In this document: positions 8,793 through 17,164 of the stretch, in pieces
Layout of the letters: each line of letters starts with the position of its first letter
How positions within the stretch are numbered: the stretch's first letter is position 1
Origin: a bacterium
Lineage (GTDB): Bacteria > Pseudomonadota > Gammaproteobacteria > Pseudomonadales > Moraxellaceae
Direction: 5' to 3'
Assembly (NCBI GenBank): GCA_029945725.1
Contig: JAQSDB010000003.1
Span: forward strand, 685,842 to 749,841
DNA: 64,000 nucleotides
The notes under the pieces: generated by a model
What the model was told of the DNA's origin: nothing
Databases searched by the model: none
The model's input: only the letters and a program-made list of their open reading frames with translations
Program-made: the position numbers and the translations under genes

Positions 8793-9809
8793 CTACTGGT
8801 TCTCCAGTACCGTGGCGACCTCACTGGAGGCATAAAATGCCTGCAGGTGCCCCTTTACCCGCGTTTCCAGGTGACCGGATTTTTCCAGCTCGCCAATAAC
8901 CGGTGTGAGCACCTGCCGGGTTTCATGCTGCAGGCGTTCTTTATCCAGTCCCAGGCTTTGCAGTGCGGTAATGGCCGGGTCATTGCCCCATTGTTCAAAC
9001 CATGCGTGCACCAGTTCGTTCAGCAGTTCGCGCGCATAGGGGGTCTGGCGAAAGTGATTCCAGAGGGTGTTGCCGATGACCACGACATCATCAACATCAT
9101 CGCCTTTGACATAACGGGTGGCACGGTCCAGCGGCAGGGTCTTGACCTGTTGCCAGAACTGGCGTGATACCGCTTTCAGCTTGGGTGTTTCGAGGGCGTG
9201 TTCAACCAGACGCTCACTCATTTCCATGGTGGCCCGCGTGTTGCGCTTCACGTAGCTCTTGAGGGCATTTTCCAGTGCCGTATCCAGCGAGCCCATGCGG
9301 TCCATCACGCCCTTGCCTATTTTCATCAGTGATGACATACCCGGCACTTTCTTGGCCAGGCCGCCATCCTCCATCAGGTAGTTCTTCACCCCGTTGTAGA
9401 CAAGATCGGAAATAAGCTGGGTCACGGAGGGGTTCTGCATGACGGCGTGCACGATCTGGCGACGCACATCCTCCAGTTCGATCAGCCTGTCCACGATCAG
9501 GTCATATTCGCGGGCATTGAGCAGCTCTTCCAGTTTTGTCTGTCCGTTAAGGGGGCTTTTCAGGGCGCGTGTGGCAATGGTGCTGATCTGGGTCAGCAGG
9601 CGCTCGTCGGGGGTGACCTCGAAGACATTGCGCAGCAGGAAATCACGCACCCGGACTTCGTCCACCACGCTCTTGACCGGGCGGCTTGCCAGCCAGTCCC
9701 AGAAGCCGGCGGTTTCTTCGTCAAGCAGGTCACCAAGGGCGGTGCCGGACAGTTGTTTCATGACATGACGGATATGGGCATCGAGCAGGGCCTGTGCAGT
9801 GGCGTGCAT
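8793..9809 (-). CDS. Unrecognised helical protein, paralogue A
   Basis: This 338-residue protein matches no family I recognise. It is all-helical, acidic/amphipathic and has no signal peptide or clear membrane helix. It is a paralogue of the product at 12329-13372. Both start with H-x-x-A-x-ALL-x-AHI, then LSG-x2-L-x2-LL, share IVH-x4-NP and L-I/V-SD-V-x2-GV-x2-Y in the middle, and end with FY-x-S-x2-V. Start ATG 9809 was chosen for AGGAG six bases upstream; the ORF extends 15 codons further. A role cannot be assigned. Confidence 0.75.
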   Translation of the reverse strand: MHATAQALLDAHIRHVMKQLSGTALGDLLDEETAGFWDWLASRPVKSVVDEVRVRDFLLRNVFEVTPDERLLTQISTIATRALKSPLNGQTKLEELLNAREYDLIVDRLIELEDVRRQIVHAVMQNPSVTQLISDLVYNGVKNYLMEDGGLAKKVPGMSSLMKIGKGVMDRMGSLDTALENALKSYVKRNTRATMEMSERLVEHALETPKLKAVSRQFWQQVKTLPLDRATRYVKGDDVDDVVVIGNTLWNHFRQTPYARELLNELVHAWFEQWGNDPAITALQSLGLDKERLQHETRQVLTPVIGELEKSGHLETRVKGHLQAFYASSEVATVLENQ

Positions 9810-10108
9810 CTTTTTCTCCTGGGTGGTTCTGGTCAGGGCGCAACAGTAACGCACTCCGTGTCATTACCTATGGCAAATCTGCCGCCGTTTTTGCGGGTCG
9901 GGCCAAGGTGTTCCGGCGTGGCCGGCAATGACGAGGAATGGCTGTCATGGCCGGTTCGGCCGCCGTTTTTTTCGGCACGTAATCTTGCTCATCGCCCCTA
10001 CACTCCGTTGATGCTCGTGCGGCTTGTAGGGGCCGTGCGGTTCAAGGATGGTCGCTGGTCTTATGGCGGTTGTTTTTTCAGGATCAACAGGGTGTGCAGG
10101 GACAGCAT

Positions 10109-10687
10109 ATGAGCGAAAACATGCAAAGCGAACATAATGTCTGGGACCTGACCCAGCTGGCCAATCACGACCGTGCCACACGCTTTGTCATGCGCTTCCA
10201 GGAGTCGCTCTGCGTTTACACGCCACCGGTCGAGCAGCTCTACACCAACTATGAAATCATCGTGCCGGAGAGTGACGGCCGCAAGCTCATCATCCTGCCC
10301 AACCCGCATGCCTTTCATGACACCTTCAGTCATATCAATGCCGATGCGGTGGTGCAGACCAGCCTGTTTATTGCGCCCGACCCGCAGGGCAACCTGCAGC
10401 TCCTCGTGCCACTGAGCAATGGCGCGCGACGCGCCATGCCGCTGGGGGTTGGCCTCAACTTCATCCAGACCAAGCTTGGCGTGAATGTGCCTTTCCTGCC
10501 GGTGCTGACCAAGGGCGACCTGCGCGAGTTCAAGCAGTCCACACCCATCCTGCATTTGCACCGCATCGTGCTGCACAAGGTGACGCGTCATTCCGAAATG
10601 GAGATCCGCACCATTCGCAAGGCCATTCAGGACAAGCTGATCCGGCATTTCGGTTTTGCGGCCGTGGGCAGGGCAGCACTGGCCTAG
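10109..10687 (+). CDS. Hypothetical protein, conserved-looking, 192 aa
   Basis: No known domain was recognised. The protein is soluble and mixed alpha/beta, without a signal peptide or membrane segment. Notable segments are RFVMRFQESLCVYTPPVEQLY, LIILPNPHAFHDTF, and a C-terminal helix rich in His, Arg and Lys (LHRIVLHKVTRHSEMEIRTIRKAIQDKL). ATG 10109 follows AGGGA at six bases. Codon use is like its neighbours. It sits alone between two divergently oriented minus genes and ends at a terminator. Confidence 0.7.
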   Translation: MSENMQSEHNVWDLTQLANHDRATRFVMRFQESLCVYTPPVEQLYTNYEIIVPESDGRKLIILPNPHAFHDTFSHINADAVVQTSLFIAPDPQGNLQLLVPLSNGARRAMPLGVGLNFIQTKLGVNVPFLPVLTKGDLREFKQSTPILHLHRIVLHKVTRHSEMEIRTIRKAIQDKLIRHFGFAAVGRAALA

Positions 10688-10728
10688 CCGGTTGCTGCAG
10701 ACCGGGGCCGTGCTGAAACGGCGTCATG

Positions 10729-10758
10729 AAAAAGAGCGGCAGGAGCCGCTCTTTTTTT
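10729..10758. terminator. Bidirectional terminator
   Basis: GAGCGGC and GCCGCTC (7 bp) enclose AGGA, with A5 before and T7 after. It lies between convergent genes. Confidence 0.85.
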
Positions 10759-10778
10759 ATTGCCGGAAAGCGTGCGGG

Positions 10779-11681
10779 CTAGCCGCGGCCACAGGCGCGA
10801 ATGAAGTTGACGATCTTGTGCAGGTCGGTGCGTGCCTCCGGCATGACCGGCACGAAGATCGGCCAGACATGGAGGACATCAGGACGTGACAGCAGCGTCA
10901 CCGGAACGCCCGCCGCGCGGGCTTTCCGGGCGACGGCATAGGCGTCATCGCGCAGGCACTCCTGTTCGCACACGGTGATAAAGAGTGGCGGCAGGCCGGT
11001 GTAGTCGCCCAGCACGGGGCAGGCATGGGGATTTATTTCATCTCCGGGGCTGCGCGCATAGAGGTTGCGGCCCACCTCCAGCATGGCGCGGCTCAGCATC
11101 CAGTCGCTCTGGTCGTTGCTGCTGATGCTGGGGTTGATGGCGCGCACATCGGCAAACGGCGACAGCACCACGGCGCACTTGGGCAGGGGGCGGCCGGCAT
11201 CACGCAAGGCCAGCAGGGTGCCCAGCGCCAGACCGCCGCCTGCCGAGTCGCCGGCCAGGGTGATCTGGTCGCCGCGCCAGCCTTTTTTCAGCAGCAGCTC
11301 GTAGCTGGCAACGGCGTCTTCAATGGCTGCCGGAAAGGGGTGCTCGGGGGCGACACGATAATCCGGCAGCCAGACCTCGGCTTCCAGTTCGCTGGCAAGA
11401 CGGCTGCAGAGGTTGTGATAGGTGCGCGTTTTGCCGCAGACATAGCCGCCGCCATGCAGATAGAGAATGGCCTGCCCCGGCTTTTTTACACTGACGCGGT
11501 CGTGGCGCAGCGTACCTGCCTGCAGGCGCTCCACCGATACGCCTGCAGGCAGCAGGGTTGGCATGGGCGACTTGTTCATGTGCAGGCGCAGGTGGCGGAC
11601 CAGGGCTTCCGGCGTAGCGGGGGTGTGCTTTATGGAAAAGCGGGCACCGATCTTGATGGCACGGGCAATCAGGCTGGGCAT
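10779..11681 (-). CDS. Alpha/beta hydrolase, hormone-sensitive-lipase family
   Basis: This 300-residue serine esterase has the oxyanion motif HGGGY (76-80), YRVAPEHPFPAAIED, the nucleophile elbow GDSAGG (Ser about 146), and the catalytic His in DVLHVWP near the C-terminus. This is the HSL/bacterial family IV pattern, with short- to medium-chain ester substrates. No signal peptide is seen. Start ATG 11681 was chosen; the frame extends six codons to a TTG. A bidirectional terminator follows. Confidence 0.88.
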   Translation of the reverse strand: MPSLIARAIKIGARFSIKHTPATPEALVRHLRLHMNKSPMPTLLPAGVSVERLQAGTLRHDRVSVKKPGQAILYLHGGGYVCGKTRTYHNLCSRLASELEAEVWLPDYRVAPEHPFPAAIEDAVASYELLLKKGWRGDQITLAGDSAGGGLALGTLLALRDAGRPLPKCAVVLSPFADVRAINPSISSNDQSDWMLSRAMLEVGRNLYARSPGDEINPHACPVLGDYTGLPPLFITVCEQECLRDDAYAVARKARAAGVPVTLLSRPDVLHVWPIFVPVMPEARTDLHKIVNFIRACGRG

Positions 11682-11856
11682 GGGAGTTCGATGGGGCAAT
11701 GGCGGAGCCGCAACATAACGTGTTCATTTGCCGGGAGCCAGATGCGGCGAAGCCGAAGTGTTGTCCGCGCAGGCCATATTGTGCAGCGGGTAACTGTTGC
11801 CGCCATCCTGCATGGATTACCCTTGCCCCGGGCTTTTCCCGGAGGACGCGGTCAGC

Positions 11857-12312
11857 ATGGCCAGATTAAGTCAGAGTATCGAGATTCCTGCGGCGCCGAT
11901 GGCGGTTTATGACTATGTCTCGAGGCCTGCTCGCTGGCGGGAGTGGCAGCTGGCATCGCTGGGAGCGCACGAGCTTGGCGTGCAGGAACTCAGCAAGGAT
12001 TCCCTGGTGGCAGGGCGCCGCTTTGAGGGGGAGGTGAGAAGCTCTGGGCGCTCCTATCACCTGACCTGGCTGGTGGAAGAAAGCCGGCCCGGACAGTACT
12101 GGCGCGCTTCGGCCTACATGGCCGATGGCAGCACGGTAAAACTGTTTTACGAATTCAGGGCGGTTGCTGGCGGTACGCACTTCACGCGTACGCTCGATTA
12201 CGTGTTCGAGCCCGTGCTCCTGCGCTGGATGGATCGTTTTTTCCTGCGCAAGAAAGTGGAAAGGGAGTCCTTGCTGGCCCTGGAAAACCTGCGCAATCAC
12301 TTTGCTTCGTGA
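11857..12312 (+). CDS. SRPBCC-family protein (polyketide cyclase/START-like)
   Basis: This 151-residue protein starts with SIEIPAAPMAVYDYVSRPARWREWQ, the typical strand-helix-Trp opening of SRPBCC hydrophobic-ligand-binding folds. It continues with alternating strands (YHLTWLVEES, VKLFYEFRAV, THFTRTLDYVF) and a long C-terminal helix. GGAGGA precedes ATG 11857. The ligand is unknown. Confidence 0.75.
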   Translation: MARLSQSIEIPAAPMAVYDYVSRPARWREWQLASLGAHELGVQELSKDSLVAGRRFEGEVRSSGRSYHLTWLVEESRPGQYWRASAYMADGSTVKLFYEFRAVAGGTHFTRTLDYVFEPVLLRWMDRFFLRKKVERESLLALENLRNHFAS

Positions 12313-12328
12313 AGGGCAGGCGCGGTGA

Positions 12329-13372
12329 CTAGCCGGCGGTTTTCGGGTCGAGAATACGGGTCACGGCGGCAGACTGGTAAAAGCCTTCCAGGTTGCGGCG
12401 AATGACCGGCTCCAGCAGTTTTTTCTTTTTCAGCATGGCCAGTACCGGGGGCGCAAAACGCATGGCCTCACGCAGGGCAATGTCACGCGTGATGCCCATT
12501 TCATCCAGTAGCTCGCGCAGGCTGCTGTCGCCGTATTTGTCGAAGAAGCTGTCGATGCCGTTGTCGATCATGGCGCTGTAAAACGGCGTCAGGCGGAGCT
12601 CGCGCCAGGCCTCATAGGCGATGACAAAAATCTCTTCCACATCAAGGCTGGTCACGGCATTTTTGAAATCGGCAACCGGCCTTTCCTTGATCATGTCCCA
12701 GACACCAAACGCCAGTTCGCGGATCATGTCTTCATTGAAGTGATCAAGCAGAAAACTTTCGCTGCGGTTCAGGATGTTTTGCAGGCTTTTGCGGATGTAT
12801 TTGCGCAGGTTTTCTTCCAGCGATTCCTCGATGGCCGGAAGGGCGGCGCCCAGCAGCGACTGGCCGAGGCGCACCGCTTGTGCCGCCCCCGGTATTTGCC
12901 GGGCTCGCGAGGCATTGTGCTGGGCATAGTCGCGCACGCCTTCCAGCACCACATCGGACACCAGTGCGCTGTAGACCGGGTTGGCAACGGCTTCATGCAC
13001 AATCCATTCGCGCAGCTCGCGCATCTCAAGAATCTTGTCGACAAACTCGGCAAAGATCCCGTCCGGAAGCAGTTCGTTGAGTGTGGTGATTTCGTGCACG
13101 GGATTGGTGTAGAGCGAACGGGCAATATCACCAACCAGTTCGGGAATGGCACCGGAGAGCTCCAGTTCTACGGCATAGACACGCACCGTGTCCTTGATCA
13201 TGTCGCGGGTGACAGCCTCGTTGAGCGTTATTTTTTCCGCATCAGCCAGGGCGTGATCAATTTCGGTTTCAAGCAGGTGCTGCAGCGGCTTTCCGCTCAG
13301 GCGCTCAATCGTGTAGGCAATATGGGCTTCCAGCAGTGCTTCGGCCTGGGGATGAATCTGCTTTTTTGCCAT
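12329..13372 (-). CDS. Unrecognised helical protein, paralogue B
   Basis: This 347-residue homologue of the product at 8793-9809 is similar along its whole length, including the AHI..LSG opening, the IVHEAVANP and LVSDVVLEGVRDY blocks, a SLEENLRKYIRKSL helix and the terminal FYQSAAVTRIL. It is acidic and helical with no signal peptide. It may be membrane-associated through the Ala/Leu-rich stretch near IPGAAQAVRLGQSLLGAALPAI. The start codon is preceded by AGGAGCACG. Function is unknown; the second copy suggests a family expanded in this lineage. Confidence 0.76.
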   Translation of the reverse strand: MAKKQIHPQAEALLEAHIAYTIERLSGKPLQHLLETEIDHALADAEKITLNEAVTRDMIKDTVRVYAVELELSGAIPELVGDIARSLYTNPVHEITTLNELLPDGIFAEFVDKILEMRELREWIVHEAVANPVYSALVSDVVLEGVRDYAQHNASRARQIPGAAQAVRLGQSLLGAALPAIEESLEENLRKYIRKSLQNILNRSESFLLDHFNEDMIRELAFGVWDMIKERPVADFKNAVTSLDVEEIFVIAYEAWRELRLTPFYSAMIDNGIDSFFDKYGDSSLRELLDEMGITRDIALREAMRFAPPVLAMLKKKKLLEPVIRRNLEGFYQSAAVTRILDPKTAG

Positions 13373-13475
13373 GTCGTGCTCCTTTCAGAATGGGTCGATG
13401 CTAGCAGCTTGCCGCAGGGAAGGCAGGGTGAAAGTCGGGTGGTCATGCAGTCAGGTGACCGCCCGGGGAAAAACA

Positions 13476-13508
13476 AAAAAGGCCGGTCAGGAGTGACGGG
13501 CCTTTTTT
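13476..13508. terminator. Rho-independent terminator
   Basis: GGCCGGTCA (13481) and TGACGGGCC (to 13502) pair with one mismatch around GGAG. A-run and T-run flanks make it usable in both directions. Confidence 0.7.
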
Positions 13509-13531
13509 GCAGATCATCTGCCATTTCCTGA

Positions 13532-14356
13532 TCAGTAACCCTTCATCCGGCTTTCACGAGCCTTGAAAAGCCTTTTGAAGAACTCCTGCATTTTCTGCCA
13601 GGAGGCCTTGTCGGCGTCGGCATTGTAGGCAATGTCCATGTCGTTCTCTTTGCCAAGACGATCGGCATCGGTACTGGTGAAGGCATGTTTGGCGCCTGGA
13701 TAGTTCACGAAGGTGAAGTCGACGCCGGCATCCTTCATTTCCTTTCGCGTGGCCTCGATGTCGGCGGCCGGAATGAATTTGTCTGCTTCACCGTTCAATA
13801 CCAGCACGCTGGCCCTGACCTTGCCTTTTTGTGCCGGTGTCGCTGTTGCCAGTACGCCGTGGAAACTCACGACGCCGGCCAGATCCATGCCCTGCCGCGC
13901 CATGTCCAGCACGACCTTGCCGCCGAAACAGTAACCAATGGCTGCCACTTTTTTCGTATCAACTTCGGCCTGTGCTTTCAACAGGTCGAGACCGGCGAGG
14001 GCGCGCGCATAGGAGACTTTGCTGTCGTTGGTGACGCCATGCATCATTTCCATGGCCTCCCCCTTGTGTTCGGTGTGCTTGCCGTCGCCATACATGTCGA
14101 TGGCAAGTGCGGCATAACCCAGTGCCGCCAGCTCATTGGCGCGGCGGCGTGCGTAATCATTCAGGCCCCACCATTCATGCACGACCACAATGCCGGGGCG
14201 CCGGCCCTTGATGCTGTCATCCCAGGCGTAATAGCCCAGCAGTGAGGTACCGTCAGCGGCCTGATAGGGGATTTCCCGGCTCTGGATGGCGGCGAGCGCC
14301 GGCAGGGACAGGACGACCAGGCCCAGCAACAGAAAATAACGCTGCACTATTCGCAT
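13532..14356 (-). CDS. Secreted dienelactone-hydrolase-family protein
   Basis: This 274-residue protein has an N-terminal signal peptide (cleavage after LPALA, about residue 22) and a DLH-type alpha/beta hydrolase fold. Visible are VVVHEWWGLNDYARRRANELAALGY, the nucleophile elbow GYCFGG with Cys143, GEADKFIP with the acid residue, and His in GAKHAFTS. The Cys nucleophile is characteristic of dienelactone hydrolases. AAGGAGAG lies just before ATG 14356. The natural substrate is unknown. Confidence 0.88.
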   Translation of the reverse strand: MRIVQRYFLLLGLVVLSLPALAAIQSREIPYQAADGTSLLGYYAWDDSIKGRRPGIVVVHEWWGLNDYARRRANELAALGYAALAIDMYGDGKHTEHKGEAMEMMHGVTNDSKVSYARALAGLDLLKAQAEVDTKKVAAIGYCFGGKVVLDMARQGMDLAGVVSFHGVLATATPAQKGKVRASVLVLNGEADKFIPAADIEATRKEMKDAGVDFTFVNYPGAKHAFTSTDADRLGKENDMDIAYNADADKASWQKMQEFFKRLFKARESRMKGY

Positions 14357-14479
14357 GATGTTTCTCTCCTTGAGGGATGCGTGCCATGACGGTCTGCAGC
14401 TCGTGCTGCCCGCCGTCATGGAAGCCGATACTATCCGCTTTGCTTCCGCATCCCTATGCGTCAGGACCCTGTCAGCGCC

Positions 14480-14977
14480 ATGAAAACCATTTTTCCTGTC
14501 CTTGCCGTTTTACTGCTTGCGCAGGGGCTGTCTGCCTGCCAGTCCTTGCCGCCGGCAGAGCCGTCCGTCTTGCCGGATACGGTATGGCAGGCGAGTGAGC
14601 TGAACGGGCAGGCGCTGGTGCTGCTTGAGGGGGAGTGGCGGCCGCAACTGCAGTTCGGGCGGGACGGACATGTCAGCGGGCGTGCGGGCTGTAACCTGTT
14701 GCGGGGGGATTACCAGCATTCCGGCCGTGAGTTGCGGATTGCTCCCCTTGTCAGCACGCAACGGCTCTGCCCGGCAGCGATCATGAAACGGGAGAAGGAA
14801 TTCCTGCGGGCGCTGGAGGGCGGATCGTCGTATGTGCGCGATGCCGACACGCTGGGCTTGCGCAACCCGATTGGTATTACGCTGGTCCGCTTTCAGTCCG
14901 CCGGCCTTTCCGGGCAGACAAAAGAACCGGCCACGTTCGTGCCGGCAGGCTCTTCCGGGTCGCCGCGACCGGATTAA
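14480..14977 (+). CDS. META-domain lipoprotein (HslJ-like)
   Basis: This 165-residue lipoprotein has a type II signal peptide with lipobox LSAC (Cys about residue 20). A META domain follows: TVWQASELNGQ, then LQFGRDGHVSGRAGCNLLRGDYQ with the conserved GCN, and STQRLCPAAIMKREKEFLRAL. It is likely anchored in the outer membrane. Relatives include HslJ of E. coli, linked to stress and novobiocin tolerance. Its stop codon overlaps the stop of the convergent gene. Confidence 0.85.
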   Translation: MKTIFPVLAVLLLAQGLSACQSLPPAEPSVLPDTVWQASELNGQALVLLEGEWRPQLQFGRDGHVSGRAGCNLLRGDYQHSGRELRIAPLVSTQRLCPAAIMKREKEFLRALEGGSSYVRDADTLGLRNPIGITLVRFQSAGLSGQTKEPATFVPAGSSGSPRPD

Positions 14978-15351
14978 CGCAGGCTGGTCAGGTGCCGGTC
15001 CAGTTCCGGCGTTGCCTCGTCGTCCGACACGTGCGGGTCGGGAGCGGATGCCGGTGCCGGGGCGACAGGTGATGGCGCTGGCGGCATGATTCTGGCGGCG
15101 GCAACAGGCAGCACACTGACCTTTTTCTGGCCCAGATAGTCATGCAGGACTTCCCGCAGCTTGAGGGCAATGTCGCGGGCCTCGACATCGGGCATGTTGT
15201 CAGCGGCGCTGAGCACGGCTCGCGCATATTCGACACTTTGCTGAAACCAGACCAGATCAATCACCCGACCGGCACGCTTCATGTTGATGAACAAGCGTGA
15301 CTGCAGCGCAAAACTGGCATTGTTCTGCTGCGGGGACATGACAGTAGACAT
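14974..15351 (-). CDS. Hypothetical protein, 125 aa
   Basis: No family was recognised. The first 80 residues are helical (VIDLVWFQQSVEYARAVLSAADN, then ARDIALKLREVLHDYLGQ). They are followed by an Ala/Pro-rich linker (MPPAPSPVAPAPASAPDP) and an acidic tail. A strong AAAGGAGG precedes ATG 15351, which supports a real gene. It is cytoplasmic. The 3' end overlaps the META lipoprotein stop (TTAA shared). Confidence 0.68.
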   Translation of the reverse strand: MSTVMSPQQNNASFALQSRLFINMKRAGRVIDLVWFQQSVEYARAVLSAADNMPDVEARDIALKLREVLHDYLGQKKVSVLPVAAARIMPPAPSPVAPAPASAPDPHVSDDEATPELDRHLTSLR

Positions 15352-15804
15352 CGCATCCTCCTTTTATCCTGATGCCACATCCGTAATGGCGAAAGAATCC
15401 CTGAGCAATGCAGTGAAGCGAAACTCGTGCCATCTGCCAGGCAGCGCCAGAGGGCTGGCATGGCAGGGCCGTCAGGCCAGGGCTGCGACGGGTTTTTTTG
15501 TGGCTGTGGCCCTGCGCTTTGGCGGCTTTGCGCCGGACGGAAGGCGGTTGGCATGGTGGCCTGTCGGTGCCCGGCCCTGCTTGCTCCGCTACGGCAGGAG
15601 TGCCCGGACAGTGCGGTGGCGGAGCAAACGGGGATGGCGCAGCCGGTTTTGGTGCACGCACCGGCGCTCACTAAAGGAGCGTTCCGGTTTTTTGTGCTTC
15701 GTTTTTTCCGGACAAGCCCGGTACTGGCCAGACTTTTCCGGATTGACGAGGCCTCGCTGTGCGGGTCGTGCACAGCGGAGCGGCTCGCTCCAGGGCGTAA
15801 GGCG
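15352..15804. other. Intergenic region, no confident gene
   Basis: This 453-base gap lies on the minus-strand side between two minus genes. It holds the RBS and promoter of the 125-residue gene. At 15472-15588 (minus) there is a short open stretch, SGAKPPKRRATATKKPVAALA, that resembles a basic Lys/Pro/Ala-rich tail but has no start codon in frame. An imperfect hairpin CCGGCGCTC...GAGCG..CCGG followed by T6 is at 15661-15693. Confidence 0.4.
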
Positions 15805-15975
15805 TCAGGCCTCGGGTGTCGGCTCTGTGGCGGCGTCATCGGCGGCGTCATCGGCCGCCGCTTCGCCTTCTGGCGTGCCTTTGCGCTGACGCTTTTCCGC
15901 CAGTTTTTCTTCCTGCTTCTTTTTCTTGGCAATCTCTTTCTGGCGTTTTTCGAAAGAGTAATTGGGCTTGGCCAT
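15805..15975 (-). CDS. Small charged protein, 56 aa
   Basis: This small gene begins MAKPNYSFEKRQKEIAKKKK, continues with a Lys/Glu/Arg-rich helix (QEEKLAEKRQRKG) and ends in an Ala/Asp/Glu/Pro-rich acidic tail. AGGA lies 8 bases before the ATG. The MAKPNYSFEKRQKE opening is one I recall from small conserved hypothetical proteins of proteobacteria, so this is probably a genuine gene of unknown role. The strong charge split (basic then acidic) suggests nucleic-acid or ribosome association; that is inference. Confidence 0.72.
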   Translation of the reverse strand: MAKPNYSFEKRQKEIAKKKKQEEKLAEKRQRKGTPEGEAAADDAADDAATEPTPEA

Positions 15976-16077
15976 GTTTCATCCTGTCGCGTGAAGTGTA
16001 GGGGCTTTCACCGCCCTGTTAAGTGCAGGATCCGCATGGATCCTGCGTTGCAGTTTTTTCCGGCCGCTGAGCCGGGA

Positions 16078-16800
16078 TCAGAACTTTTCATGGTGGGGCA
16101 GATAGCGCCATTGCCCCGGCTGCAGACTGCCCATGGAAATGCGGCCGATACGTATGCGCTTCATGCTCACCACTACCAGTCCGACGCGGCTGCACATGGC
16201 CACGATTTGTCCGGGGCGCGGCGTCTTCAGGGCAAAGCGCAGCCGGGTTTCATTCTGCCAGCTGACCTTGATGGGGGGCAGCACCATGCCCTCAAAATCA
16301 AGGCCATGGTTGAGCATTTTGAGGCCGTCGGGCGCAATAGTCCCGCTGACCTCGACAATGAATTCCTGCTCGATCTTGTAGGCGTCATCGATCAGCTTGC
16401 GCGCCACCCGGTAGTCCTGGGTAAACACCAGCAGGCCACTGGCGGCCGCTTCCAGCGGCAGCACCGGATTCAGGCGCGCAAAATGCTTTTTCAGCAGGCG
16501 GATCCGCGCCGGATCGTCGGCTATATGCGAGGCGGCGGTGATCAGCGCCAGTGCCGGCTTGCTGCCCGCTCCGGAGTCATATCCTGCCGGCTTGTGCAGC
16601 AGCAGGGTGGCCGGCGGCGAGGGTTCCACCGTGGCGTCCGGGTGCAGGGTGAGGGTCTGCTCCTGCACCATGAACTGCGGTTCTTCCACCACCTCACCGT
16701 CGACCATGACCCAGCCGCCCTCGATCAGCAGTTCTGCCTCACGGCGCGAGCAGTTGAACTGCTCGGTGATGCGTTTGGACAGGCGCAGGGCTTCGGTCAT
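16078..16800 (-). CDS. RNA pseudouridine synthase-like protein (RluF/RsuA type) with altered catalytic motif
   Basis: This 240-residue protein has an N-terminal S4 RNA-binding domain (RLSKRITEQFNCSRREAELLIEGGWVMVDG, about 4-50) and a RsuA-type pseudouridine synthase domain starting LLLHKPAG (67-73). The catalytic motif of the family, R-L-D-x2-T/S-x-G-L-L, here reads PLEAAASGLLVF: the invariant Asp is replaced by Glu117 and the preceding Arg by Pro. The C-terminal VVVSMKRIRIGRISMGSLQPGQWRYL is normal. It may bind RNA without isomerising uridine. The rest of the fold is intact. Confidence 0.85.
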   Translation of the reverse strand: MTEALRLSKRITEQFNCSRREAELLIEGGWVMVDGEVVEEPQFMVQEQTLTLHPDATVEPSPPATLLLHKPAGYDSGAGSKPALALITAASHIADDPARIRLLKKHFARLNPVLPLEAAASGLLVFTQDYRVARKLIDDAYKIEQEFIVEVSGTIAPDGLKMLNHGLDFEGMVLPPIKVSWQNETRLRFALKTPRPGQIVAMCSRVGLVVVSMKRIRIGRISMGSLQPGQWRYLPHHEKF

Positions 16801-16961
16801 GGCGGAAACAGTCAGGGAATGGTGGGCAAGAGGCAGGCATTGTACCTGCCCCGGCGATTTGCGCGCCTGTCACTTTGCATAAACCCCGCAAATCATGGCT
16901 GGTGATGCAAAGCGCAGCGCCAAGGCGTATCTTGAGATGACAAACCCAACCGGAGAAGATC

Positions 16962-17063
16962 ATGAGCAAGGGAATGGATCGCAAGAAGGAAACCAAGAAG
17001 CAGCCTGCCAAAACCACCAAGGAGAAGCAGGCCGAGAAGAAGGAAAAGAAAGCACAGAAGTAG
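16962..17063 (+). CDS. Very small Lys-rich protein, 33 aa
   Basis: The ORF encodes MSKGMDRKKETKKQ followed by PAKTTKEKQAEKKEKKAQK, nearly 45 percent Lys. GGAGAAG precedes the ATG at close spacing. Small proteins starting MSKGMD-x-KK are, from memory, conserved across gammaproteobacteria with no known role. It lies in the 360-base gap between two minus-strand genes and ends before a stable hairpin. Confidence 0.65.
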   Translation: MSKGMDRKKETKKQPAKTTKEKQAEKKEKKAQK

Positions 17064-17118
17064 GGCTTTCGCGGCACGGGCTGTTCCTGCGGCTTCGGTC
17101 CGGAACGCCGTGCCGCCT

Positions 17119-17149
17119 CTCCTTTGGCCCGGCAGCCGGGCCGAAGGAG
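17119..17149. terminator. Stable hairpin, possible terminator
   Basis: CTCCTTTGGCCCGG pairs with CCGGGCCGAAGGAG around CAG, with one wobble. No U-run follows, so it is a weak terminator candidate for the small + gene or for the minus gene ending at 17165. Confidence 0.45.
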
Positions 17150-17164
17150 GCTCTTACTGGCCGC

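Noticed and set aside
15472-15588. Basic Lys/Pro/Ala-rich stretch on minus, like a histone tail
   Set aside because: There is no start codon in frame and a stop is close upstream; any link needs a frameshift I cannot show.
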